Source of the DNA: Streptomyces sp. TLI_053
GTDB lineage: Bacteria; Actinomycetota; Actinomycetes; Streptomycetales; Streptomycetaceae
Assembly: GCF_900105395.1 (NCBI RefSeq)
Contig: NZ_LT629775.1
Coordinates: 5,292,001-5,356,000, forward strand
DNA length: 64,000 nucleotides
Direction: 5' to 3'
The position numbers and the translations under genes were made by a program. The notes beneath the pieces are model-generated. The model did not search any database. It saw only the letters and a program-made list of their open reading frames with translations, and had not been told where the DNA came from. Positions 42,823 through 51,644 of this stretch are shown here, piece by piece. Position 1 is the stretch's first letter; each line of letters opens with the position of its first letter.

Positions 42823-43422
42823 ATGACCACCAGTGACCCGACCGCCGCGCCGAGCACCTTCGACCTGGAGCAGCGGGTCGACTCGGCCGACACCACCCTG
42901 CACAGCCAGCGCTGCGCCGTGATCGCCCTCGGCTCCAACCTCGGCAACCGTCTGGACACCCTCCAGGGGGCCGTGGACGCCCTCGCGGACACGCCCGGGC
43001 TGAAGGTCAAGGCCGTCTCCGCGGTGTACGAGACGGACGCCGTGGGCGGTCCCTCCGAGCAGCCCGCGTACTACAACGCCGTGGTCGTGCTCCGCACCAC
43101 CCTGCCGCCCCGCGACCTGCTGGAGCGCGGCAACGCGATCGAGGACGCCTTCGGCCGGGTCCGCACCGTCCACTGGGGCCCGCGCACCCTGGACGTCGAC
43201 ATCCTGGCCTACGAGGGCGTCGTCAGCGAGGACCCGGAGCTGCTGCTCCCGCACCCGCGCTCGCACGAGCGCGCCTTCGTGCTCGCCCCGTGGCTGGACG
43301 CCCAGCCGGAGGCCGAGGTGCCCGGGCACGGGCCGGTCGGCGCGCTGCTGGCGGCCCTCGGCGGCCCGGACGCCCAGGGTGTCCGGCGCCGCGAGGACAT
43401 CCGGCTGACCCTGCCGGAGTAG
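42823..43422 (+). CDS. folK: Hydroxymethyl-dihydropterin pyrophosphokinase
   Basis: 199 aa. Residues 1-30 are an extra Ser/Thr-rich N-terminus beyond the usual 160-residue enzyme. The core starts at VIALGSNLGNR (about 32-42). Substrate motif FGRVRTVHWGPRTLDVDIL (about 107-125) with the two Asp that bind Mg-ATP. ATG 42823 after AGGGGAAG. Follows folB by 61 bases. Confidence 0.95.
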   Translation: MTTSDPTAAPSTFDLEQRVDSADTTLHSQRCAVIALGSNLGNRLDTLQGAVDALADTPGLKVKAVSAVYETDAVGGPSEQPAYYNAVVVLRTTLPPRDLLERGNAIEDAFGRVRTVHWGPRTLDVDILAYEGVVSEDPELLLPHPRSHERAFVLAPWLDAQPEAEVPGHGPVGALLAALGGPDAQGVRRREDIRLTLPE

Positions 43423-43653
43423 GTCCGCGGCGGGCCCGCGCCGCGGGCGCGGCTCCCCGGCCCGGCCGGCCGGGGAACTCGGGCGGGGCCGTCGGGCGTA
43501 CCCATGGTGTCGGCCCCGGTCCGGGGACCCCTCCGGGCCGGGCCCGGTACGGTGGCCTGACGCCGCCGCACCGGAGCCCCCGGGGCGGGCGGCTCCGTCG
43601 TCGCCTGCCGCGTCCCGCCTGTCGCCCGTCGCCCGGGAAAGGACCCCGTCCGA

Positions 43654-44148
43654 GTGAAGCTGCTTCGCCTCCGTCTGCTGGTGGGCATCACCGTCGTCAC
43701 GACGGCGCTGTCCTGGGCCGGTGCCAAGCTCTGGGCCTCCCTGGACACGCTGCCAGCGGTGCCGGGCGCGGCGCCGGTGGTGCTGGCCGCGGTGGCGGCG
43801 ATCCTGCTGGCGACCGCGTTCTCGCTGCGCGCGCGGCTGAAGGCGGCGCGCGAGCGGCAGCCCGGCGCGAAGCGGGTGGACCCGCTGGGCGCGGCCCGCG
43901 CGGTGGTGCTCGCCCAGGCCAGCGCGCTGGTGTCGGCGGTGGTCACCGGGATCTACGCGGGCGCCGGGATCCAGCTGCTGGGCGAACTGGACGTGCCGGC
44001 CCGCAAGGACCAGGCGATCACCGCCGGGCTCGCGGTGCTGGCCGGCGTGGCCGTGATCGCGGCGGCGCTCTGGCTGCAGCACGTCTGCCGGCTGCCGGAG
44101 AACCACGACGACCCGGGTGGTCACGGGCCCGCCGCCACCCACCGCTGA
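43654..44148 (+). CDS. DUF3180 membrane protein
   Basis: 164 aa, four predicted transmembrane helices (about 5-25, 38-58, 80-105 and 118-140). The DUF3180 family is actinobacterial, typically next to folK as here. GTG start at 43654 after GGGAAAGGA. Function unknown. Confidence 0.85.
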   Translation: MKLLRLRLLVGITVVTTALSWAGAKLWASLDTLPAVPGAAPVVLAAVAAILLATAFSLRARLKAARERQPGAKRVDPLGAARAVVLAQASALVSAVVTGIYAGAGIQLLGELDVPARKDQAITAGLAVLAGVAVIAAALWLQHVCRLPENHDDPGGHGPAATHR

Positions 44149-44234
44149 CCGGTCCCGCTCCGGCGGTCCGGGGCGGATTCCCGGACGCCTCCGGTCGGTC
44201 GGGTGCGGTGTCAAGGCCCGAAGCCGACCCTGGG

Positions 44235-44264
44235 CTGACACGGCCCCAATTCGCACGCTAGTTT
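44235..44264 (+). promoter_or_regulatory. Candidate promoter giving a leaderless mRNA
   Basis: CTGACA, 18-base spacer, TAGTTT. The start point expected about 7 bases later coincides with the ATG at 44272, which has no ribosome site. Confidence 0.5.
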
Positions 44265-44271
44265 CTTGAGC

Positions 44272-45537
44272 ATGTCTCGCGGACGCCACCGTCATTCCTC
44301 CGTCCTCGGCCGGGTCTTCCCCCCCACCGCCGCCGGCGTGCTCCTCGTCGCCGCGCTGGGAGCGCTGCTGTTCAGTCAGGACACCGTGCTGGTGCGCTCG
44401 GTGGGTGCCGCCGCGGTGCTCGCGACGCTCGGCTTCGCCGTGCTGCTGCGGCAGCGCGACCGGGCCGCCCGGGCGGCGGTCGAGGTCTCGGCGGCGCAGC
44501 GGCTGCGGGCCGAGGAGCGGTTCGAGGAGCAGCTCGCCGAGGCGGAGTACGCGGCCGAGGTGGCCGAGGAGCGGGCGACCAGGTTCGGCCGGCGGCTGAC
44601 CGCCGAGAAGTCCCGGTTGGCGAAGGCCGAGACGGAGATCGCCCGGCTGCTCAAGGAGCGGGCCGTGGCGGTCGCCGAGCAGGCGCTCAAGGAGGCCGAG
44701 GCGACCCAGCGGGCGCTCGCCGCGAGCCGCCCCAAGTACCCGGCCAGCCCGGCCGCCTTCGTCCGCGCCGGGGCCGTGCTGCGGCAGCTGGAGCGGCAGG
44801 CGGCGCAGGCGCAGGCACAGCGGGAGCGGGAGGCCCGGCAGGAGGCGGAGCGCGCCGCCGCGCGGGAGCGCGCGGCGGGTGCGGAGGTCGCGCTGAGGGC
44901 CGGTTCGGCGCCCGCGACCACGGACGCCCCGGTGCCCGCGCGGGCGCCCGGGACGGTGTCCGGGGGAGTGGCGCCGGTGGTGCCCGCTCCGGTCGCTCCC
45001 GGCGTGCCCGCGCCCGGCACGGCGCCGTCCGCGCCGTCCGCGTCCGGCGGGGCCACGCCCGTTCCCGCCGCGCCGGTCCGTCCGGTGCTGACGGCGACCG
45101 TGGGGCAGCTCGGCGGGGCGCCCGCCGCGCAGCCGGTGCGGCCGGCCGAGCGGCAGCGGCCGCGCCCGGCGGTGCCCGCGGCCGCGCGGCCGCAGGGGTT
45201 CAGCTTCTTCGGGCGGGGGGCCGGGGGCGGGGTCCGGCCGGCCGCGCCGACGCCGGTCGTGGGCAGTGTCGCGGAGCTCGGCGAGCGGGCCGACCTCGCG
45301 GACGTGGTGGGGGACGAGGTGGTGGCCGCCCAGGCGCAGGCCCAGGCCCAGGCCCAGGCCCGGACACCGGTCGAGGCCCAGGGCACGGTGCCGGCCGCCG
45401 GGGCCCCGGAGGCCGCCGAGGAGCGGACCCAGGTCCTGCCCCAGGTCGGCCGGACGGCCGCCCCCGAGGTGGTCGACCTCACCCCGCACGACGAGACCGA
45501 GCAGATCGAGGTGCCGGAGCTCCGCGCCTCCCGCTGA
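44272..45537 (+). CDS. Membrane protein with coiled coil and Ala/Pro-rich tail
   Basis: 421 aa, function unknown. Two N-terminal membrane helices (about 18-38 and 43-60), a long charged coiled coil (about 65-200, Ala/Glu/Arg-rich), then an Ala/Pro/Val-rich low-complexity tail to the end (QAQAQAQAQ repeat near 360). The ATG at 44272 has no Shine-Dalgarno sequence. It resembles scaffold-type proteins but I recognise no family. Confidence 0.7.
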   Translation: MSRGRHRHSSVLGRVFPPTAAGVLLVAALGALLFSQDTVLVRSVGAAAVLATLGFAVLLRQRDRAARAAVEVSAAQRLRAEERFEEQLAEAEYAAEVAEERATRFGRRLTAEKSRLAKAETEIARLLKERAVAVAEQALKEAEATQRALAASRPKYPASPAAFVRAGAVLRQLERQAAQAQAQREREARQEAERAAARERAAGAEVALRAGSAPATTDAPVPARAPGTVSGGVAPVVPAPVAPGVPAPGTAPSAPSASGGATPVPAAPVRPVLTATVGQLGGAPAAQPVRPAERQRPRPAVPAAARPQGFSFFGRGAGGGVRPAAPTPVVGSVAELGERADLADVVGDEVVAAQAQAQAQAQARTPVEAQGTVPAAGAPEAAEERTQVLPQVGRTAAPEVVDLTPHDETEQIEVPELRASR

Positions 45538-45560
45538 GGCGGCGCGAGCGGCCGGTGCCG

Positions 45561-45600
45561 AGCGGCGCGGGCGGACGGAGGACCGTCCGCCCGCGCCGCT
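45561..45600 (+). terminator. Terminator hairpin, 18-bp perfect stem
   Basis: AGCGGCGCGGGCGGACGG-AGGA-CCGTCCGCCCGCGCCGCT, 23 bases after the coiled-coil gene stop. Confidence 0.88.
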
Positions 45601-45630
45601 CCTCGTTGCGGGTCCGGGGCTCCGGCACGC

Positions 45631-45685
45631 AGGGCGGTCGGGTGCGCAGGGCGGTCGGGCGGTCGGGGCGCAGGGTGGTCGGGGC
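45631..45685. repeat. Short direct repeats
   Basis: Three imperfect copies of CAGGGCGGTCGGG between convergent genes; slippage-type repeat. Confidence 0.6.
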
Positions 45686-45756
45686 GCCGGGAACGACGCG
45701 GCGCCCGCCCCGCCGGGTGGCGGGACGGGCGCCGGAAGGCACCGCGGGGCGGAGCG

Positions 45757-46332
45757 TCAGAGCTGCACGCCGAAGTCCTGGGCGATGCCGGCCAGGCCGG
45801 AGGCGTAGCCCTGGCCGACCGCGCGGAACTTCCACTCGGCGCCGTTGCGGTAGAGCTCGCCGAAGATCATGGCGGTCTCGGTCGCGGCATCCTCGGAGAG
45901 GTCGTAGCGGGCGATCTCGGCGCCGCCGGCCGCGTTCACCACGCGGATGTAGGCGTTGCGGACCTGGCCGAAGTTCTGCGACCGGGCGACGGCGTCGTAG
46001 ATCGAGACCGGGAAGGTGATCTTGGTGGCCTCGGCCGGCAGCGTGGCGAGGTTGACGTTGATCGCCTCGTCGTCGCCGGCGCCCTCGCCGGTGCGGTTGT
46101 CACCGGTGTGGACGACGGTGTTGTCCGGGGTGCTGGTGTTGTTGAAGAAGACGAAGTGGCTGTTGGACAGCACCTTTCCGTCCGCGTTCAGCACGATGGC
46201 GCTGGCGTCCAGGTCGAACTCGGCACCGGTCGTGGTGCGGACGTCCCAGCCGAGGCCGACGGTGACCGCGGTCAGGCCGGGGGCCTCCTTGGTCAGCGAG
46301 ACGTTGCCACCCTTGGAGAGGCTCACTGGCAT
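45757..46332 (-). CDS. terD: TerD-family stress/tellurium-resistance protein
   Basis: 191 aa, typical TerD: MPVSLSKGGNVSLTKEAPGL at the start, calcium-binding acidic stretches FDLDASA and DDEAINVNL, and the end motif AEWKFRAVGQGYASGL. TerD proteins are calcium-binding and linked to tellurite/oxidative stress and differentiation. ATG 46332 chosen because homologues start MPVSLSKGG and GAAGGGA precedes it. Confidence 0.94.
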   Translation of the reverse strand: MPVSLSKGGNVSLTKEAPGLTAVTVGLGWDVRTTTGAEFDLDASAIVLNADGKVLSNSHFVFFNNTSTPDNTVVHTGDNRTGEGAGDDEAINVNLATLPAEATKITFPVSIYDAVARSQNFGQVRNAYIRVVNAAGGAEIARYDLSEDAATETAMIFGELYRNGAEWKFRAVGQGYASGLAGIAQDFGVQL

Positions 46333-46446
46333 GGTGTGTGCTGTCCCTTCGATTGCTGTTGCCGGGGATAACGCGGGAACCGCGAGGGTTGGTTCCGCGC
46401 GGCCGGTTTCTTTTCCGCCCGCCGGCACGGTTCCGGGTATTCCCCG

Positions 46447-46935
46447 TCAGACGCGTCGGAACCTGCCCTGGAGTTCCCAGACAACCGGATTGTCGGCGAG
46501 ATCCGGGTGCATGTCGAAGAGGTCGGCGAGAGTGTCCTGGAGGAAATCCCTGGCCTCGCGGCGCAGATCGCCGTGGCGGACCACGACCGGTGGCTCGTCC
46601 GGCAGCCAGGTGGCGGTGACCTCCACCCAGTTGAACCGGCGGGCGAACCGCAGCAGATGGGTGTTCTGGGTGAAGTCGAGGTCGGCGGTCTGCACCCGGG
46701 CGGCCCGGCCGCCGGCCGGGTCGCGGTCGAGTTCCTCGACGATGTCGCACAGGGCCCAGGCGAAGTCCAGCACCGGGACCCATCCCCAGGCTGTGGACAG
46801 GTCGGACGCCTCGTCCTCGACGTGGACGTCGCCGCAGAACAGGTCGTACCGCAGCTCGCGCGCGCCCGCCGACCGGTAGTCGGTCTGCGGGGGGTCGGGG
46901 AAGCGGTTGGAGAGGGAGTAGCCGAGCTCGATCAC
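46447..46935 (-). CDS. Hypothetical actinobacterial protein
   Basis: 162 aa from the GTG at 46935; no strong ribosome site, start uncertain. Acidic alpha/beta protein with YDLFCGDVHVEDEASDLSTA and a C-terminal VVVRHGDLRREARDFLQDTLADL. No family recognised. It is divergent from arfB and 114 bases upstream-to-downstream of terD on the same strand. Confidence 0.65.
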   Translation of the reverse strand: MIELGYSLSNRFPDPPQTDYRSAGARELRYDLFCGDVHVEDEASDLSTAWGWVPVLDFAWALCDIVEELDRDPAGGRAARVQTADLDFTQNTHLLRFARRFNWVEVTATWLPDEPPVVVRHGDLRREARDFLQDTLADLFDMHPDLADNPVVWELQGRFRRV

Positions 46936-47013
46936 AAGGACATTGTCGGGGTCGGCGCCGGACGGCCGGATAACCGGGTGACCCGGCGTGGTCGGGCGCG
47001 GGATGATGGACCC

Positions 47014-47448
47014 ATGCCTGAGCCCGTTCGCGTACGGGGGTCGGTGGTCGTCCCCGACGCCGAGCTCGTCTGGCGCTTCTCCCGTTCCTCCGGCCCCGGT
47101 GGCCAGCACGTCAACACCTCCGACACCCAGGTCGAGCTCCGCTACGACCTGGCCGCCTCCGCGGCGCTGCCCGAGGTGTGGAAGGAGCGCGCCCTGGAGC
47201 GGCTGGCCGGCCGGCTGGTCGACGGCCGGGTGCTGGTGGTCCGGGCCTCCGAGCACCGCTCGCAGTGGCGCAACCGGGAGGTCGCCGCGGCCCGGCTGGC
47301 CTCGCTGCTCGGCGAGGCGACCGCCCCGCCGCCGAAGGCGCGCCGGGCGACCAGGCCCACCCGGGGCATGGTCGAGCGGCGGCTCACCAACAAGCGGCAC
47401 CGCTCCGAGCTGAAGCAGGGGCGGCGCTCGCCGCGCGGCGGCGAGTAG
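47014..47448 (+). CDS. arfB: Alternative ribosome-rescue peptidyl-tRNA hydrolase (ArfB/YaeJ)
   Basis: 144 aa. GGQ motif in SSGPGGQHVNTSDT (about residues 24-37) hydrolyses peptidyl-tRNA on stalled ribosomes. A basic C-terminal tail (TRPTRGMVERRLTNKRHRS) enters the empty mRNA channel. The size distinguishes it from release factors. ATG 47014. Confidence 0.95.
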   Translation: MPEPVRVRGSVVVPDAELVWRFSRSSGPGGQHVNTSDTQVELRYDLAASAALPEVWKERALERLAGRLVDGRVLVVRASEHRSQWRNREVAAARLASLLGEATAPPPKARRATRPTRGMVERRLTNKRHRSELKQGRRSPRGGE

Positions 47449-47553
47449 CGGCGGCGTCCGGTCCGGTCCGTCCGGCAGGTTCAGGTCCGGCCGGCGGCAC
47501 CCGGCGACGGCCGGCGGTGCCCGGTGTGCCGGGCGGTGACCGGCGGTGCCGGG

Positions 47554-48081
47554 TCAGCCCAGGGAGCGGTAGCCGCCGCGGAAGTACAGCAGCGGACGGC
47601 CGCCGGGGTCGGGCACCCTGGCCTCCAGGACCCGGCCGAGCAGCAGGGTGTGGTCACCGGCCGGGATCCGCTGCTCGGTGCGGCACTCCACGGTGGCGAG
47701 CGCGCCACTGATCAGCGGGGCCCCGCTGCAGGGGCCGCGGTGGTGCGGGGCGTCGGCGAACAGCAGCCGGTCGCTGAGCCGGCCCTTCATGGCGAACCGC
47801 GAGCCGAGCGCCTTCTGCCCCTCGGACAGCAGCGAGACGGCCCAGGTGTCGGCCCGGGAGAGCACCTCGTCCATCCGGGAGTCCTCGCGGACGGAGATCA
47901 GGACCAGCGGCGGCTCCAGCGACACGGACAGGAAGGACGTCGCGGTCATGCCGACGTCCTCGCCGTCGTCCGGATCCTGGACGGTCACCAGGCTGACACC
48001 GGAGGCGAGCTGGGAGAGCGCCGCCCGGAACTCGTCGGGGGTCGCGCGGGAGGCAGCTTCGGGCTGCGGGGACGGGTACAC
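47554..48081 (-). CDS. Flavin reductase-like domain protein
   Basis: 175 aa, split-barrel flavin reductase family (about 15-170): ALSQLASGVSLVT, GMTATSFLSVSLEPPLVLISV, and HTLLLGRVLEARV. Such proteins pass NAD(P)H electrons to free FMN/FAD for a partner monooxygenase; none is adjacent. GTG start at 48081. Confidence 0.9.
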   Translation of the reverse strand: MYPSPQPEAASRATPDEFRAALSQLASGVSLVTVQDPDDGEDVGMTATSFLSVSLEPPLVLISVREDSRMDEVLSRADTWAVSLLSEGQKALGSRFAMKGRLSDRLLFADAPHHRGPCSGAPLISGALATVECRTEQRIPAGDHTLLLGRVLEARVPDPGGRPLLYFRGGYRSLG

Positions 48082-48476
48082 GTAGGCACGCTAGCCCGCG
48101 ACCGGGGGAAACGACATCGGGCCCTGGTCGTAGGACCAGCGACGCAGCGTGGCTCGGTCCGCCCGGGCACCGGGAAGGTTACGGTTCGCGCCCGACCTCA
48201 CCCCCAGGAGTGAAGGGGAGGGCCTGCCCGGCGGTCAGTCGGCTACAGCGCGGGGCCATTGCGACCGACCACCGGAAATGTGCCGATGAGGCTTTTTGTC
48301 CCGTTATGGGGCAGATGAACCGATTAAGGGTGCATTAGTGTCGTGTGATTTAAGTCACAAGTGCTGACCTATTGCTGACCGAGCGTGCCGAACGCTGTGC
48401 TCCCTGTGATTCAGTTCTTCTGGCAATCGGACGATAACCAATCAAGACCTATCCGAAGCAGCCGGGGAGCCCCCGC
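48082..48476. other. Promoter region of cdgB
   Basis: 395 bases, unusually A+T-rich from about 48295 to 48465. It carries a Crp-type palindrome and an 11-base-period direct repeat (TGCTGACC at 48362-48369 and 48373-48380). No gene. Confidence 0.6.
48344..48359 (+). promoter_or_regulatory. Crp (cAMP receptor)-type operator
   Basis: TGTGATTTAAGTCACA: matches TGTGA-N6-TCACA and the streptomycete Crp consensus GTG-N6-GNCAC exactly. It lies 118 bases before the cdgB start. Confidence 0.75.
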
Positions 48477-50321
48477 ATGGAAGCCGAGTCGGAGCCTTAT
48501 GTCCGTCTCGCGACCCTCCGCACCTTGCACCGGGTCGTGGCGGACCTCAACGCTGCCCGCAGCCTGGCGGGAACGCTGCAGGCCGTGGTCGAGGGCGCCG
48601 TGCACGGGCTCGGATTCGACGCCGCCGCGGTCAGCCTGGTCCGGCCGGACGGCGACCTGGTGGTGGCGGCCGTCTGGGAGCTGGAGGAGAGCGCCATGGG
48701 CGGCCCCTCCGTACTGCTCGGCCAGGTCGGCTCCCGCGAGTCCTGGGACCGGCTGCTCGGCGTCAGCGACCACTGGGGCACCCTGCGCTTCCTCCCCTAC
48801 GACCGCGGCTGGGCCGTGGCCAGCGACATCCCGCGCTGGATCGGGGACGGCCCCATGCCGGTCTACGCCAACGACTGGCACCCCGCCGACGGCCTGCTCG
48901 CCCCGATGTACAGCGCCGGCGGCGACCTGCTGGGGGTCCTCTCGGTGGACCGGCCGCGCAGCGGCAAACGCCCCGGGGCCTGGACCCGCGAGGCGCTGGA
49001 GATGTTCTCGCTGCAGGCCTCCATCGCGATCGGCAACGCCCGGCTGCGCGCCGAGATGCAACGCGCGCTGGCCCGCCTGGAGAAGGAGCAGCAGGCGCTG
49101 CGGGCCAGTGAGGAGAGCTTCCGCCAGGCCTTCGAGTACGCCCCCAGCGGGATGGCCATCACCGAACTCCACGGCGCCGGGCGGGGTCAGCTGACCAGGG
49201 TCAACGACGCGCTCTGTCGCCTGCTCGGGCGCCCCCGGGCGGTGCTGCGCCAGCAGAGCTTCGCCGATCTCGTGCACCCCGACGACCGGACGCTGCTGGA
49301 GCGCACCAGTGCCGAGAGCGGCCGGGCGGAACTGCGGCTCTCCCGCCGCGACGGCGGGTACCAGTGGGTCTGTCTGCGGAACTCGATCGTGGCCGACGCC
49401 GCCGAGGGTCCGAGCTTCCTGCTCACCCACGTCGAGGACATCGAGGACCGCAAGCGGCACGAGCTCCAGCTCGCCCACCGGGCCAGCCACGACGCGCTCA
49501 CCGGACTGCCGAACGGGGCCGAGCTCAAGGCCCGGCTCGGGCGCCGGCTCTGCGCCCTGCCGCAGGCGGTCGCGGCCGGGCACCAGGCCGTCCCGCCCGG
49601 GGACGCCGGTCACGGCGGAGCCGGGTACGCGGCCGCGCTCCGGCCCGACGACGGCTTCGGCGGGTACCCGGAGCACCTGTTCGGCGACTCCCACCGCACG
49701 CCCGGCGGGTACGAGGGCGCGGACCCGGCGCACGGCTACGGCCTCCCCGAGGGCTACCCGGCGGCCGCGGCCGCCGGCGCCCCGGACGGGGCGAACGGCT
49801 ACGGCGACCATGTGCACGCCGTGGTGCCGCCCGACCACGGTCCGGGCGGGGAGATCAGGACCGGCCCGTTCCGGTCGAGTCCGCCGCCCGTCGTGGAGAA
49901 GGGGCTCGCGGTGCTCTTCTGCGACCTCGACGGCTTCAAGTCGATCAACGACCGGTTCGGGCACAACGCCGGCGACGCCGTTCTGGTCGAGGTCGCCCGC
50001 CGGCTCAGCGGGGCCGTCCGGGACGGCGACACGGTGGCCCGGTTCGGTGGCGACGAGTTCGTGGTGCTGGCCGACGGGATCGGCCGCGACGAGGCGAAGG
50101 ACCTCGCCCACCGGCTGCGCAACGCGATCATCCCGCCGATGCGGATCGACGGCCGGGCGATGCGGGTCGGGGTGAGCCTCGGCATCGGCTGGGCCGGCTG
50201 CGGGATGAGCATCGAGGAGGTCCTGCACACCGCCGACGAGCGGATGTACGACGAGAAGCGGGCCCGGGGCGGCGCGGTGCGCGGCGCGCGCGGCGAACGT
50301 TCGCACCGGCGGGCGGGCTGA
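48477..50321 (+). CDS. cdgB: CdgB-like diguanylate cyclase (GAF-PAS-GGDEF)
   Basis: 614 aa, soluble. GAF domain about 15-190, PAS/PAC about 208-335 (HPDD at about 263), GGDEF domain from HDALTGLPN (about 341) to 595. The active site RFGGDEF is intact (about 522-528), and an RxxD inhibitory site (RDGD) lies five residues before GGDEF, so it should be active and feedback-inhibited. About 115 Gly/Pro/His/Tyr-rich residues (360-474) interrupt the GGDEF domain before LFCDLDGFK. In S. coelicolor CdgB (same domain order) makes c-di-GMP and is a BldD target. Confidence 0.9.
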   Translation: MEAESEPYVRLATLRTLHRVVADLNAARSLAGTLQAVVEGAVHGLGFDAAAVSLVRPDGDLVVAAVWELEESAMGGPSVLLGQVGSRESWDRLLGVSDHWGTLRFLPYDRGWAVASDIPRWIGDGPMPVYANDWHPADGLLAPMYSAGGDLLGVLSVDRPRSGKRPGAWTREALEMFSLQASIAIGNARLRAEMQRALARLEKEQQALRASEESFRQAFEYAPSGMAITELHGAGRGQLTRVNDALCRLLGRPRAVLRQQSFADLVHPDDRTLLERTSAESGRAELRLSRRDGGYQWVCLRNSIVADAAEGPSFLLTHVEDIEDRKRHELQLAHRASHDALTGLPNGAELKARLGRRLCALPQAVAAGHQAVPPGDAGHGGAGYAAALRPDDGFGGYPEHLFGDSHRTPGGYEGADPAHGYGLPEGYPAAAAAGAPDGANGYGDHVHAVVPPDHGPGGEIRTGPFRSSPPPVVEKGLAVLFCDLDGFKSINDRFGHNAGDAVLVEVARRLSGAVRDGDTVARFGGDEFVVLADGIGRDEAKDLAHRLRNAIIPPMRIDGRAMRVGVSLGIGWAGCGMSIEEVLHTADERMYDEKRARGGAVRGARGERSHRRAG

Positions 50322-50481
50322 ATCCGGCTCCGGGGCGGGCTCGGGCTACTCGCGGGTTGTCAAGGGGTCTTTTCGGGGCGTAGCCGACGACAGGTAGTGT
50401 TCCGGGGGTACGAGCGACCACGATCAGCGTCCGACGGCACGGCAGTGCGGCGGCGCGACCGCGATGGGGGAGTTGACCACC

Positions 50482-51486
50482 GTGACCACCGCCGGCAGCA
50501 GCGGGGCGCCCCAGGGCCCGGAGGGCGGCGCCCCTCAGGACGACGATCCGTTCGGCTACCTCTACCGTCCGGCCGACGGCGCCTCCGGGCAGCCGGCCGA
50601 ACCGCAGCAGGGCGTGCCCCGCACCCCGTACAGCCGCCCGATGGAGGTCGGCCGCGCCCAGTACGGCCAGCCGCCCAGGGCGCAGCAGCCCTACCCGCCG
50701 CAGCAGTCCCACCAGCCGCAGCCCGGCTACCCGCAGGGCCAGCCGCAGCAGCAGTACCCGGCACAGGGCGACTTCGGAGCCGCCCCCACCCAGCAGACCC
50801 GCTACGCCGAGCACTCCCGCCCGCAGCCGGGCGAGGAGCGGCCGAGCGGCGGCGGCCGGGGCAAGGGTGCCGTCATCGGCGCGGTGGCCGTGGTCGCGGC
50901 GATCGCGATCGGTGCCGCGGTGGCCCTCACCAGCGGGGACCCGGACGGGGACAAGGGCAAGGACAAGGACGCCAGGGCCAGTGCCTCGGCCGGGGCCTCG
51001 GCGGGCCCGGGCACCGGTACCGGAAGCGCGAACCCGACCGGCTCCGCGTCGGCCACGCCGGCGGCGACCGCCTCCGGCACCGGCGGCCTGGGCGCGGTGG
51101 ACGCGAGCCAGCTGCAGGCGCAGAACGCGCCGGCCGGCAACACCGTCAAGGGTGCCAAGTCGGCGGACGGCAGCTACCTGACGCTCAACCCCGGCGGGAC
51201 CATCACCTGGACCGGTGACCTGGCGGCGGCGGGCACCTACAAGTTCACCGTGCACTACAGCAACGCCGCCGCCGACGTGCGGGCGGCGGCGACGGTCAAC
51301 GGCAAGGACTGGCCGGGCGGACTGGGCTTCAAGAACTACTCCCCCGGCAAGGACCCGGCCTCGTCCTGGTTCAACACCTACATAACGCCGCCGATGGTGG
51401 CGGGCCCGAACACCGTGGTGATCTCGGTGCCGGCGGGCAGCGGCACGATCCTGGTCGACCAGGTGCTGGTGGAAGCCGCCTCCTGA
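50482..51486 (+). CDS. Membrane-anchored protein with carbohydrate-binding-type C-terminal domain
   Basis: 334 aa. Gln/Pro/Tyr-rich cytosolic N-terminus (1-120), one membrane helix (about 130-150), Ser/Thr/Ala/Gly linker, then a CBM6/35-like beta-sandwich (about 210-334; GGTITWTGDLAAAGTYKFTV). No catalytic domain. I chose GTG 50482 because GGGGGAG lies nine bases upstream; an ATG at 50464 has no ribosome site. It probably binds cell-wall or substrate glycans; next to the GlcNAc genes. Confidence 0.75.
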   Translation: MTTAGSSGAPQGPEGGAPQDDDPFGYLYRPADGASGQPAEPQQGVPRTPYSRPMEVGRAQYGQPPRAQQPYPPQQSHQPQPGYPQGQPQQQYPAQGDFGAAPTQQTRYAEHSRPQPGEERPSGGGRGKGAVIGAVAVVAAIAIGAAVALTSGDPDGDKGKDKDARASASAGASAGPGTGTGSANPTGSASATPAATASGTGGLGAVDASQLQAQNAPAGNTVKGAKSADGSYLTLNPGGTITWTGDLAAAGTYKFTVHYSNAAADVRAAATVNGKDWPGGLGFKNYSPGKDPASSWFNTYITPPMVAGPNTVVISVPAGSGTILVDQVLVEAAS

Positions 51487-51570
51487 GGCCCGGCCGGGGG
51501 TCTTCCGGGATCCTTCCGGGCCCCCTCGGGAGCCTTGTCGGCGCCCTTCCGGAGCCTTTTCGGAGCATGC

Positions 51571-51613
51571 GAACGGCCGCCCGTTCCCCTCGCGGGGGAG
51601 CGGGCGGCCGTTC
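51571..51613. terminator. Bidirectional terminator between convergent genes
   Basis: GAACGGCCGCCCG ... CGGGCGGCCGTTC, 13-bp outer stem continued by CCCC/GGGG, between the carbohydrate-binding gene and nagA. Confidence 0.88.
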
Positions 51614-51644
51614 GGCGTGCCGGAGCGGGCGGTGCGGCGGGAGG

